From Verrucomicrobiia bacterium (GTDB taxonomy: Bacteria > Verrucomicrobiota > Verrucomicrobiia > JABWAM01): a DNA stretch of 40,163 nucleotides. Made by a program: the position numbers and the translations under genes. Positions 8,314-15,693 of this stretch are shown one piece after another. Each line of letters starts with the position of its first letter. Within the stretch, counting starts at the first letter, position 1. A model generated the notes under the pieces. The model made no database searches and was not told where the DNA came from. It saw only the letters and a list, made by a program, of their open reading frames with translations. Location: contig JAQUAF010000051.1 in assembly GCA_028687435.1 (NCBI GenBank), positions 1 through 40,163 of the forward strand. Direction: 5' to 3'.

Positions 8314-9468
8314 ATGATCATCGCTGCTGAAATCCAGGCTCAACCAAAAAAGCGGGAGGACCTGCCATATTTGCCGGTTTGCGATGGGCGACATCGACAA
8401 ATTCGGGGACTGTGTGCCCGTGGCAATGTTTTTTATGCCCGGATGGCGGTTGAGGTTACGCCGGGCAAAAAGGTGGTGAAACGGTTCCGCCTCGAAGGGG
8501 TTTCCACCCCAGCTCAGGCAAAGGCCGAGTTGGAAAGATTACGGATGGAGCGACGCCAGAATACGCTCCCAGTGACTCCGTCCCGCGCGCCTCTCTTCCA
8601 GGATTTCGTAAAGGAGTACTTGGCTACGCCAACGGACAAGCGCCCGACCACCATGGATGCCGAGCGGAAGATTTTTAACCTGTGGATTCCGTACATGGGA
8701 AATGTCCCCTTGCACAAGATCACCAAAAGTCACATCACCCAGTTTATCGCAGACGGCCAGCGACGTGGGCTCAAAAATACAACCACAAATTTAAATCTGA
8801 AGGCCATCAGGGTTTTATTCCGCATGGCCGTGGACCGAGGTTATCTGAGGTCCTCCCCGACGGACGGTATCCGCACCTTGAAGATCGTACGTCCTGCCCG
8901 TCCGCTTGTCCCCCTTGAACGCATCAATTTATTTTGCGACACGGCACGGAGAATCTGCAAAAACGGACAGGCATTTTCCGATTACGTTTACATGCTCTGC
9001 TGGTCTGGCGTCCGGCGCTCAGAGGGCCTGCGTCTCAAGTGGCAGGATGTGGATTTTCAACACAAGAATTTGATCGTGGGGGCTGACGGCCAAACCAAGA
9101 ATGGTTCCAGCCGGGTTGTTTACATGAATGAGCAACTGGAAAGGCATCTGCGCGACATGTATTCACGGTGCCAAGATGAATCCGTTTTTCTTTTTCCAAG
9201 CCATCGCGGTGGCAAAGAGGACCATCCTTTGAAAATGTTCGAGGCCACCCTGAAAATTGTCCGCAAGGCCTGTGGCATGAGGGCATTTTCATTCCACGAG
9301 CTCCGTCACTTCTTTATTTCCCAGTGTGTGATGTCAAAAATCGACTTCCTCACCATCGCCCGGTGGGTGGGGCATCGTGACGGTGGCGTCCTGATCGGGC
9401 GAACGTACGGCCATATCTCCGATGAGCACGCCCGCCAGCAAGCGGCGAACGTGACTTTCGATCACTGA
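8314..9468 (+). CDS. Tyrosine recombinase / integrase
   Basis: A 384-residue phage-type integrase. Residues 95-180 form the SAM-like core-binding domain. The catalytic domain shows Arg in SGVRRSEGLR (R234), Lys in TKNGSSR (K262), HELRH (H328 and R331), His in WVGHRDGG (H354) and the nucleophile Tyr in GRTYGHI (Y365), so all active residues are present. It cuts and rejoins DNA at att sites to insert or excise the element. It is the last large gene before the tRNA-Tyr half at 11000, the usual place for a tRNA-targeting integrase. A decayed relative of residues about 254-313 lies at 11658-11832. Confidence 0.92.
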   Translation: MIIAAEIQAQPKKREDLPYLPVCDGRHRQIRGLCARGNVFYARMAVEVTPGKKVVKRFRLEGVSTPAQAKAELERLRMERRQNTLPVTPSRAPLFQDFVKEYLATPTDKRPTTMDAERKIFNLWIPYMGNVPLHKITKSHITQFIADGQRRGLKNTTTNLNLKAIRVLFRMAVDRGYLRSSPTDGIRTLKIVRPARPLVPLERINLFCDTARRICKNGQAFSDYVYMLCWSGVRRSEGLRLKWQDVDFQHKNLIVGADGQTKNGSSRVVYMNEQLERHLRDMYSRCQDESVFLFPSHRGGKEDHPLKMFEATLKIVRKACGMRAFSFHELRHFFISQCVMSKIDFLTIARWVGHRDGGVLIGRTYGHISDEHARQQAANVTFDH

Positions 9469-9547
9469 TTGTGTTCCCGGTGGAAAATTATCAGCCGACG
9501 TCGCCGCACCATCTTTGGGAGATTTGCTTGCGCTTCGATCTTCTTCT

Positions 9548-9723
9548 GCTAACCTTTTTATCTGTGAAGACTGACGTAGTGGGAAAAGTTCGAAACACGC
9601 TTCGTTTGCTCACAGTGAACCGTCTCATGATGAGGATGGCTGAATGCCTGAAACCTCGCCTCGTCACAGACTGTGGTACGCCGTTTATCCTGATCAGCTT
9701 CACGGTACTCCGGCGACGTTAGC
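9548..9723. repeat. Long imperfect dyad downstream of the integrase
   Basis: Three short inverted pairs are roughly co-centred near 9635-9643: GCTAAC (9548) with GTTAGC (9718), GTGAAG (9564) with CTTCAC (9698), and CACAGT (9611) with ACTGTG (9670). The region 9469-9747 has no credible gene. The shape recalls an integron attC site, but the outer boxes do not match the attC consensus. It may be a folded element site or chance. Confidence 0.3.
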
Positions 9724-9747
9724 CTCGAACACCAACGCCAATCGAAT

Positions 9748-9969
9748 ATGACAATCACCTCGACCAAAGGATCGAAATCAACGCAACATGAAATCATAGT
9801 GATCAAACAAGATCAAAGATCACTATTCTTCAAGTCTTCAGACTTTCCCGTCCCGGAATTGGGCAGGAAGTACTATATGGACGGGACCAAGGAGATCGTT
9901 GTGAGTGAAGACGGAATGCAGGTGGAGGATGGTAAAGCCATGTATTTCTATTCGGCTAAAGTTGTTTGA
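9748..9969 (+). CDS. Small unknown protein
   Basis: A 73-residue soluble protein (begins MTITSTKGSKSTQHEIIVIK) with no recognised family. The alternation of hydrophobic and polar residues through HEIIVIKQDQRSLFF and KYYMDGTKEIVVSEDGMQVE looks like a small beta-rich fold, which favours it being real. It is cargo between the integrase and the right end of the element. It lacks a strong Shine-Dalgarno sequence, so the start is not certain. Confidence 0.45.
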   Translation: MTITSTKGSKSTQHEIIVIKQDQRSLFFKSSDFPVPELGRKYYMDGTKEIVVSEDGMQVEDGKAMYFYSAKVV

Positions 9970-10062
9970 ACTATCGAATGTCACCTTGGTTTAGCGGAGG
10001 TGAATGGCTTCGTATCCGCACCTCGTGCCGAGGATTGACAATCCCAAAGCAGGGAGGGCGAG

Positions 10063-10161
10063 ATGTTCAAGGCAATTCGGTGGAAAAAAGGGCTGAGAAA
10101 GTCAGGTGACAATGGCCGCGTTGGAATTGGAGTAATCGTGCCAGTGTTGACTCAATATTGA
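10063..10161 (+). CDS. Possible 32-residue peptide or leader
   Basis: ATG 10063 has a strong ribosome binding site (GGGAGGG at 10052-10058). It encodes 32 residues (MFKAIRWKKGLRKSGDNGRV and more) with a basic N-terminal half and a hydrophobic end. It stops 31 bp before the next gene, so it could be a leader peptide or a small basic peptide. Only the binding site supports it. Confidence 0.25.
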   Translation: MFKAIRWKKGLRKSGDNGRVGIGVIVPVLTQY

Positions 10162-10192
10162 CACCTGTTGGGCTTTTGGCTGAAATCAATAT

Positions 10193-10777
10193 ATGCAGAT
10201 GTTCTCACCCCCGACTGTCAAAGCTTGGCAATGGTTAAAAAAACGTTGGTCTCAATTAAGCCTGTGGTGGTGCAAGTGGTGGTTCAGTCTTCTATGCTTC
10301 TCTGTCGGAGGTTGGGAGATTCATCATAAAGCCAGCATCGACTGGCCAGCTGCTGCGGTTTTTCTGGCTGGTGGAATACCTTTTCTTTTACCTCTGTTAG
10401 CCCAGTATATTGATTCGTGGAAAGTGGCGGGAGTTGAAGGGAAAATGAAGGAGGATCGATCCGGTAAAACACAGACAGCAGATGAACCAATTTTTCCCAA
10501 ACTATCGTTGAATGCATCGCGCATTATCCGGACGTTGTGGCATTTTCAAAAGCAGCGCTTCGGCGAAGACACTCCTGAGAGGTGGGGTTTGGGACTTAAT
10601 ATCTTGACACCGGACTACATTGATTTTGCGCGAGGAAGAAGCGAGTTGGCGGATTTAAAATATGGTTTTTGCGACAGCCGCGGGTTCATTTTTTTGCGAA
10701 ACGAAGGGATCACATACTGCAAGGAACACCGCGAAGCCATAGATAAGGCAGGCCCTTTCTATACGAATTTTTCGTAG
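10193..10777 (+). CDS. Unknown membrane protein, right-end cargo
   Basis: A 194-residue protein with a Trp-rich amphipathic N-terminus (WQWLKKRW, LWWCKWWFSLL) and two hydrophobic segments at about residues 25-42 and 52-70. It ends in a soluble domain of about 110 residues that contains SRIIRTLWHFQKQRFGED and LTPDYIDFARGRSELADL. Two closely spaced membrane helices followed by a soluble domain is a layout seen in many accessory proteins, including some phage-defence effectors, but I see no diagnostic motif. It is the last gene before the tRNA-Tyr half, a common cargo position. Confidence 0.55.
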   Translation: MQMFSPPTVKAWQWLKKRWSQLSLWWCKWWFSLLCFSVGGWEIHHKASIDWPAAAVFLAGGIPFLLPLLAQYIDSWKVAGVEGKMKEDRSGKTQTADEPIFPKLSLNASRIIRTLWHFQKQRFGEDTPERWGLGLNILTPDYIDFARGRSELADLKYGFCDSRGFIFLRNEGITYCKEHREAIDKAGPFYTNFS

Positions 10778-10999
10778 ATCGTGGCACCTTCAGAACTGCC
10801 CTAACCCGGCGAAATGGATTTCAACGGCTTTCAATCAGTTTTAATGACGTACAGTGTCGAAAAATGTCAATTCCCAGTGTCACGCATGGGTGGGTTCGCG
10901 AAGGGCACTTGGGGGACAGACCTCAAACCCGTTCCATGCCAAGGGCTTTGAAGGGCAGATTTTTGAACCCCTCATGAAAACCGGTCTGAAAAATGAACG

Positions 11000-11054
11000 C
11001 TGTAAATCTGCTGGCTTTACGCCTTCGATGGTTCGAATCCATCCCTGCCCACCA
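11000..11054 (+). other. tRNA-Tyr 3' half (attachment site of the element)
   Basis: It starts with the anticodon loop CTGTAAA (anticodon GTA) and the 3' anticodon stem TCTGC. A long variable arm follows, then the T-arm GATGG/TTCGAAT/CCATC, the acceptor strand CCTGCCC and ACCA. The 5' half is missing: the bases before 11000 do not pair with the anticodon stem and contain no D-arm. A tRNA cut precisely at its anticodon loop is the classic scar of a tyrosine recombinase. The element therefore lies on the left, and the chromosome resumes on the right. Confidence 0.8.
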
Positions 11055-11200
11055 GCCTTCGCTCGCCGACTGGCGTCTGGCGAGCTACGGCTCGGCACGC
11101 CATTAGCCAGTCGGCGAGCGAAGGCTGCCACGCCGAAGTCCGCAGGACGAAGGCGGGCCTCGGCACGACATGGATTAGCTCGTTAGCCAGTCGGCGGGCG
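11054..11200. repeat. Palindromic repeat directly after the tRNA-Tyr CCA
   Basis: A perfect 21-bp inverted repeat (arms 11054-11074 and 11106-11126, starting AGCCTTCGCTCGCC) encloses a smaller stem (GGCGT/ACGCC). A second GAAGGCG-type unit follows at 11130-11155, and TTAGCCAGTCGGCG is repeated at 11185-11198. The rest up to 11384 shows no gene. The first bases GCCTTCGC also follow the CCA of the tRNA-Ile at 19559, and GAGCGAAGGC recurs at 27251, so this is a dispersed family. Confidence 0.7.
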
Positions 11201-11384
11201 GGCTCTGGCTCTCCATCATAAACGGGGGCGATCCGTTTTTCAGTCAGAAGGTTGCAGGAGTTCATTAAGCACAGAGAGCGGTGACTCTCAATCGGTAATT
11301 TTCAAAGTTTTGAAAACCGAGGCCGGGTGGCATGGATCTGTGGGCGCTTGATAAATTTGGGCATGGATCCCATAGGATGGCATC

Positions 11385-11627
11385 ATGTTCTTCTACGCCT
11401 ACATTTTGGAGAGTGAATCCAATCCAGCGCGCTTCTATGCGGGATTCACAGAAGACCTTCAAGACCGGTTGAGGCATCACAACGACGGTTCCACGCCGCA
11501 CACGGCCAAGTTTCGTCCGTGGAGGATCAAGACCGCCGTGGCTTTTTCCAGTCGGCAACAAGCTTTGGATTTTGAACGATATTTGAAAACGCCGTCCGGA
11601 CGGGCGTTTGCCAAAAAGCGGCTTTGA
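11385..11627 (+). CDS. GIY-YIG family endonuclease
   Basis: An 80-residue single-domain nuclease of the UPF0213/YhbQ-like type. The GIY part is YAYILES (4-10) and the YIG part is FYAGFTEDL (17-25). The catalytic-type Arg lies in RLRHHN and the metal-binding Glu in ALDFERYLK. Members make nicks or double-strand cuts in DNA and often travel with mobile DNA. A purine-rich AGGATGG precedes ATG 11385. It stands alone between the tRNA scar and an integrase relic, so it may be left over from an earlier insertion. Confidence 0.8.
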   Translation: MFFYAYILESESNPARFYAGFTEDLQDRLRHHNDGSTPHTAKFRPWRIKTAVAFSSRQQALDFERYLKTPSGRAFAKKRL

Positions 11628-11657
11628 TCTTTGTCGGTTTTGTGAAAAGACCCTGGC

Positions 11658-11832
11658 CACGGGGGCGGCGGCAAAACCAAAAACGGGTCGAGCCGGGTGG
11701 CCTTCATGAACGAAAACCTTGAAAGGCGCCTGCGCGACATGCACTCCCGGCGGGAACCGGATACGGCATTCCTTTTCCCAAGCCACCGGGGAGGGGGCCA
11801 TGACCATCCCTCAAAGATGTTTGAAGGCACAG
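11658..11832 (+). pseudogene. Integrase fragment (relic of a second element)
   Basis: About 58 codons without start or end match residues about 254-313 of the integrase at 8314-9468. The match includes KTKNGSSRV with the catalytic Lys, then MNENLERRLRDM, FLFPSHRGG and DHPSKMFE. The active Arg, HxxR, His and Tyr motifs are gone. The match fades after MFEGT. It is diverged from the intact copy at DNA level, so it is not a recent duplication but the remains of a related element. Confidence 0.8.
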
Positions 11833-11907
11833 CCCCTTGTGGCCCCCCACGTCATGTGACGGTAATTTTTCTCGACAAAAGCGGCATAAAGATTTAGGTG
11901 AATGACT

Positions 11908-12267
11908 ATGAAAAAGATCATTACACCATGTTTTGTCATTGTGTGCGGCTTTCTGCTGCTGACACTCACCAGTTGCGGCAAGAAGAAAGAGGAGCCGAAA
12001 TCCGCTTTTGACAGCTTGAGCAAGTCGGCGGAAAAAATGACCGGCGACCTCCAGAAAAAAGCCGAGGAAGGCAAGGCTGCGCTGGAGAATACCATTCAAG
12101 AACAAGGGCAGAAGCTGCTCGATCAAGCCAAACAACTGGTCAACGATAAAAAATATCCGGAAGCCCTTGCCATCATCAAGCAAGCCTCCGAATTGAAGCT
12201 GACCCCCGAGCAACAGAAGTTTCTGGACGATCTAAAAGCCTCGATCGAAAAAGAAATGCCAAAGTAA
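11908..12267 (+). CDS. Small lipoprotein with helical repeat domain
   Basis: A 119-residue secreted lipoprotein if started at ATG 11908, which has AGGTG 7 nt upstream; ATG 11902 is the alternative. The signal peptide ([20 protein letters not shown]) ends in the lipobox LTSC. The mature part is a charged helix ([20 protein letters not shown]) followed by a TPR-like helical pair ([20 protein letters not shown], then [13 protein letters not shown]). The [12 protein letters not shown] stretch is typical of a single TPR. It is probably anchored at the periplasmic face of a membrane; its partner is unknown. It is the first clearly chromosomal gene right of the element. Confidence 0.75.
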   Translation: MKKIITPCFVIVCGFLLLTLTSCGKKKEEPKSAFDSLSKSAEKMTGDLQKKAEEGKAALENTIQEQGQKLLDQAKQLVNDKKYPEALAIIKQASELKLTPEQQKFLDDLKASIEKEMPK

Positions 12268-12283
12268 GGGGCAGCGCCATTTT

Positions 12284-12298
12284 TTCGCCTGCGGCGAA
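12284..12298. terminator. Hairpin between convergent genes
   Basis: TTCGCC and GGCGAA pair around a TGC loop in the 49-bp gap between the lipoprotein gene and the end of pyrD. T-rich sequence precedes it and A-rich sequence follows, so it lacks the usual 3' U-tract in either direction. A terminator role is only a guess from its position. Confidence 0.3.
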
Positions 12299-12316
12299 TC
12301 AAAACAGCGGTTGCCT

Positions 12317-13288
12317 TCAACAATCGCACGCTTTGCCGACCAGTTTGGCGAGAGTGGTTCGATGCCGGGACAGGTATTTTTCCAGGCCGTCGCGGACTTC
12401 GATGAAGACGTTGGGATTGACGAACCATGCGGTGCCGATTCCGGTGGCGGTGGCGCCGGCGAGGATGTATTCGAGGGCGTCCTGCCAGCAGGCAATGCCG
12501 CCGATGCCAATGATGGGCACCCGGAGTGAGCGGCATTCGGGGATTTTGGTGAAGCATTGGTAAACCATCAGGACGCCTACGGGCTTGATGGCCGGTCCGG
12601 AAAGGCCGCCCACCACGTTGCCAAGGAACGGTTTGCGGGTTTCGATGTTCACCGCCATGCCTCGCACGGTGTTGATCATGGAGAGGACATCCGTTCCTCC
12701 CTCGATGGCCGCCCTGGCCGGCAGGGTGATGTCGGTGACATTGGGCGAAAGCTTGGTGATGACGATCCAGTCCTTGCGACTGTGGCGGCGCACGGTTTTG
12801 ACCACACGTTCCACGAGCCGGGGATCGACGCCGAAAGCCATGCCGCCCGCATGCAGGTTGGGGCAGGAAACATTGATTTCCAATCCGGCTATCAGTTCTT
12901 CCCGGTCGTTGTCGCGCAAATAGGCGGCCAGTTTGCCGAATTCCCCGATGGTGCTGGCGGAAATGTTCACCAGAATGGGCAGCCTGCAGGATTCCAACTG
13001 GGGCAGTTCCTTTTGCAGAAAACCGGCCGCGCCGCTGTTTTGCAGTCCGATGGAATTCATCAGGCCGGTGCGGATTTCCATGACACGGATTTCCGGGTTG
13101 CCCCGCTTGGGTTCCAGGGTGACTCCCTTGGTGACGAATGCCCCCAAGGCATGGAGGATGCGCCGGTGGTTTTTCATCCTTCCCATTTCGTTGCACGAAC
13201 CGGAGGTGCCCGATGCGGTCAGGAGCGGGGAGTTCAGGGTGAGGTGTTTGAGCCGGGCGGCGAGCGGGTTTGCGGAATGGTTGTGCAT
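12317..13288 (-). CDS. pyrD: Dihydroorotate dehydrogenase B, catalytic subunit
   Basis: A 323-residue class 1B enzyme that oxidises dihydroorotate to orotate in pyrimidine synthesis using FMN. The start of the flavin site is TASGTSG (24-30), followed by GLMNSIGLQNSG (75-86). The catalytic Cys is in INVSCPN (C142), which marks class 1 instead of the Ser of class 2. The end has the phosphate-binding PIIGIGGI and ATATGIGTAW. ATG 13288 follows AAGGA. It is the last gene of a leftward operon and works with PyrK, encoded just upstream, which passes electrons to NAD. Confidence 0.95.
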   Translation of the reverse strand: MHNHSANPLAARLKHLTLNSPLLTASGTSGSCNEMGRMKNHRRILHALGAFVTKGVTLEPKRGNPEIRVMEIRTGLMNSIGLQNSGAAGFLQKELPQLESCRLPILVNISASTIGEFGKLAAYLRDNDREELIAGLEINVSCPNLHAGGMAFGVDPRLVERVVKTVRRHSRKDWIVITKLSPNVTDITLPARAAIEGGTDVLSMINTVRGMAVNIETRKPFLGNVVGGLSGPAIKPVGVLMVYQCFTKIPECRSLRVPIIGIGGIACWQDALEYILAGATATGIGTAWFVNPNVFIEVRDGLEKYLSRHRTTLAKLVGKACDC

Positions 13289-13296
13289 GTTTTTCC

Positions 13297-13323
13297 TTCA
13301 GTCTTCAGCCTGACAGCCTGTCA
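13297..13323. repeat. Short 8-mer repeat between pyrK and pyrD
   Basis: Read on the minus strand it gives TGACAGGC, TGTCAGGC, TGAAGACTGAAGG. These are near-copies of the GGTGTCAG unit found at the helicase of the mobile element. The block overlaps the pyrD ribosome binding site, so it lies in the operon mRNA leader between the two genes. Confidence 0.5.
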
Positions 13324-13330
13324 GTGATTT

Positions 13331-14779
13331 TTACCAGATGAGATTCTGGGCGTCGTAGATGGGGCCGTCGAGGCAGACGCGGGAGTATCGTTCCGTTCCT
13401 TCGGCGGTTTTTGCCCGGCAGACACAGGAGAAACAGACTCCCATGCCGCAGGCCATGCGTTTTTCCATGAGCACTTTCAAGGGGATTTTTCGCGCCTGGC
13501 AGGTTTGCCAGACGCCGCGCATCATGGGGATGGGGCCGCATGCAAAGGCCATGACCGGCGGTTGCGCCCGGCGGGATGCGGGATGCTGGGCGTCAACCCA
13601 CCGTTCGTATTGACGGGTGACAAATCCCGCTGAAAAGTTTTTCGGATGGAGGGGCAGTCCCGCGGGAGGACGGGTTTTGTTTTCCTCGGAAACGAACAGG
13701 TCTTCGGGTTTCACTCCGATGGCGGCCAGATCGTCGAGAAACAGATGTCCGCTGGCTGCGGTTTGGTTGTGCCATTGATCGGTGTCGGACAGCCGGATGG
13801 CGGCGAGGTTGAACAGGCCGACAAAGGCTTTGATTCGGAATCCGTGCAAACGGAGATGTTGCGCCATGAAGGTCAGGGGCGCCATGCCCATGCCGCCGCC
13901 GATCAAGTGGATTTCCTCAATGCCCCGGGCGCGAAGGGATGCGGGATCGAATGGGTTGCCCAAGGGGCCGAGGGCCTGGATTTTATCGCCGGGTTTCAGT
14001 TGCCGCAGTTCGTGGGTGCCGATGCCCCCGTCGAGCGCCTTATAGAAAATATCGTATTCGTCGGCTTGGGGCGGATGGATGATGGCGGCCAAGGTGGAAG
14101 GAAGGGAAAGGGTTCGCAGAAAATCAGGAGCAAAGCCGGGGAAAAACGCGCGGTGAATGCCAAAGGGACGTTTGAGGAATGCCTTTGGCGCCAGATCCAG
14201 CGTGCGGCCGGCCTTGTTCCATGTGAATGGACGGCTTTTCAAGACGGGGCCTCCGGGACGGGTTTGGAGCATGATGAACTGTCCGGGGGTGATGCCGCGC
14301 AGATGGGCGGTTTGAAACCGCAGTTTGAACTGGTTGCCTGCCGGTCTGCCCACGGGAAGGTTGCTTTTGACCGTGACTGTGAAATGGTCGATGAGCCACT
14401 GGTGATGGGCATGAGGGGTTTGGGTGTCGATCTTAAGGGGATCAATGCCGAGGGCTGGCAGACGATCGGGAATCCGTCGCGCGGCCAGTTGAACGAGTTC
14501 ATCGGTGGAAAGGCGGAGCCAGCCGGGAAGTTTCCCGGCGTTTTGTGGAAGAAGACTGTGTTGAAGCCGGTTTTCGTCGGGGGCGATCATTACGCCCGCG
14601 CTTGAGGGAGGAGGCCGGTTCGCAGTGTCACCCAAGGCCTTGAACAGGACGGCGGATTTTCCTTTTTTTGCCTGAAGCGCGGTTGAACCGGACATCTGAC
14701 AGCTCCATCCATCAATGGCCAACAGGCGGCGCAACAATTCCCATGCCGGGGAGGGTTGGCGAATGGCGCTTTTTTTCAT
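13331..14779 (-). CDS. pyrK: Dihydroorotate dehydrogenase electron-transfer subunit, extended
   Basis: A 482-residue protein, where a normal PyrK has about 250-280. The C-terminal part is the ferredoxin-reductase-like FAD/NAD module. It shows the flavin-binding stretch SRPFTWN, GGIGTHELRQL, the NAD-binding IGGGMGMAPL, and the [2Fe-2S] motif CGMGVCFSC with a final Cys in YSRVC. It carries electrons from PyrD to NAD+. The first 145 residues (MKKSAIRQPSPAWELLRRLL onward) match nothing I know. ATG 14779 overlaps the uppP stop (ATGA), and AAGGGG lies upstream, so translation is coupled to uppP. The extension is therefore not caused by a wrong start. Confidence 0.88.
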   Translation of the reverse strand: MKKSAIRQPSPAWELLRRLLAIDGWSCQMSGSTALQAKKGKSAVLFKALGDTANRPPPSSAGVMIAPDENRLQHSLLPQNAGKLPGWLRLSTDELVQLAARRIPDRLPALGIDPLKIDTQTPHAHHQWLIDHFTVTVKSNLPVGRPAGNQFKLRFQTAHLRGITPGQFIMLQTRPGGPVLKSRPFTWNKAGRTLDLAPKAFLKRPFGIHRAFFPGFAPDFLRTLSLPSTLAAIIHPPQADEYDIFYKALDGGIGTHELRQLKPGDKIQALGPLGNPFDPASLRARGIEEIHLIGGGMGMAPLTFMAQHLRLHGFRIKAFVGLFNLAAIRLSDTDQWHNQTAASGHLFLDDLAAIGVKPEDLFVSEENKTRPPAGLPLHPKNFSAGFVTRQYERWVDAQHPASRRAQPPVMAFACGPIPMMRGVWQTCQARKIPLKVLMEKRMACGMGVCFSCVCRAKTAEGTERYSRVCLDGPIYDAQNLIW

Positions 14780-15582
14780 GAGAAAAATCCCCTTGAAAGC
14801 AGGATAAACAGAAAGATGCCAAAAACGATCCGGTAAAAGGCAAAGGGGTTGAAAGTGTGGTTTTGGATGAATCGGATGAACCATTTGACCACCACCCAGG
14901 CGGACAGAAAGGCCATGATGAATCCGATGGCCAGCATGCCCAGGGAATCCGTATCCAAAGTGTGGCGGTATTTGTACAATTCATAGACCGCAGCGGCGCT
15001 CATGGTGGGGATGGCCAGGAGGAAGGTGAATTCCGCGGCAACGGTGCGGCTGAGTCCGATGGCCAGGCCGGTGATGATGGTGGCGCCGGAGCGTGAGACG
15101 CCGGGCCAGAGCGCAAGGCATTGGCCGATGCCGACAAGAAGCGCCAGACGAAAAGGGATGTCGTCGAGGGATTGGACCATGGCCTTGGGTTTGAGGATTT
15201 CCACCAGCAGAATGACACCGCCTCCCGCGATCATGGCGGCGGCAATGGCTTTGATGGAGAAAAGGTGGGTTTTGATCCAATGGTGTCCGAAGTACCCGGC
15301 AATCATGGCGGGCAGGAAGGCCACGGTGACATTGATCAAGAGCTGGCGTCCTTTTGTGGTGGCTTGGGGGCCGAAGGGAATCATGCGCCAGATCCGGTTC
15401 CGAAAAAGCCACCATACGGCGAGAAGGGAACCGATTTGGATGACGACATTGAACATTTCGTGGTCGTATCCCATCCATTTGCCGGCGACCATCAGGTGTC
15501 CGGTGGAGGAGATGGGCAGAAACTCGGTGAGGCCCTGCACGATGCCCAAAATCGCGGCGTTTATCCAATCGGGAAGATGCAT
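14776..15582 (-). CDS. uppP: Undecaprenyl-diphosphatase
   Basis: A 268-residue multi-pass inner-membrane enzyme that recycles undecaprenyl diphosphate, the lipid carrier of peptidoglycan and O-antigen synthesis; it also confers bacitracin tolerance. The signatures are QGLTEFLPISSTGHL (16-30) and ALWPGVSRSGATI (the PGxSRSxxT motif). Seven or eight hydrophobic helices fill the rest. The ATG at 15582 gives the usual family length, so an upstream TTG is not needed. The end overlaps the start of pyrK, making this an unusual cell-wall and pyrimidine operon. Confidence 0.95.
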   Translation of the reverse strand: MHLPDWINAAILGIVQGLTEFLPISSTGHLMVAGKWMGYDHEMFNVVIQIGSLLAVWWLFRNRIWRMIPFGPQATTKGRQLLINVTVAFLPAMIAGYFGHHWIKTHLFSIKAIAAAMIAGGGVILLVEILKPKAMVQSLDDIPFRLALLVGIGQCLALWPGVSRSGATIITGLAIGLSRTVAAEFTFLLAIPTMSAAAVYELYKYRHTLDTDSLGMLAIGFIMAFLSAWVVVKWFIRFIQNHTFNPFAFYRIVFGIFLFILLSRGFFS

Positions 15583-15693
15583 GGCAGGGGATTCAACAGG
15601 AATGGAAGTCAAACGGCGAGAAGAATTGCAGGGGCCGCATGGATCCGTTCCTGTTGCCGGAGGGCTGCTGCCGCTGCCGGCGATGGACGGATG

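Larger units (their letters stand above)
1..11054. mobile_element. Integrative element in tRNA-Tyr (left end outside window)
   Basis: The stretch ends on the right at a tRNA-Tyr 3' half (11000-11054) whose first base lies at the anticodon loop. Inside are a tyrosine recombinase (8314-9468), a primase (5007-6059), an SF3-like helicase (6052-7884), a helix-turn-helix protein (3650-4066) and unrecognised or membrane cargo genes. This is the layout of a self-replicating integrative element or phage satellite. No capsid, terminase, relaxase or conjugation gene is visible. The left boundary and the intact tRNA are not in the window, so the true length is unknown; the element could also be two elements side by side. 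Confidence 0.7.

Noticed and set aside
9700..9730. Integron attC core GTTAGCC
   Set aside because: The box does not fit GTTRRRY, the partner box is 170 bp away and imperfect, and no integron integrase is seen; kept only as a weak dyad.
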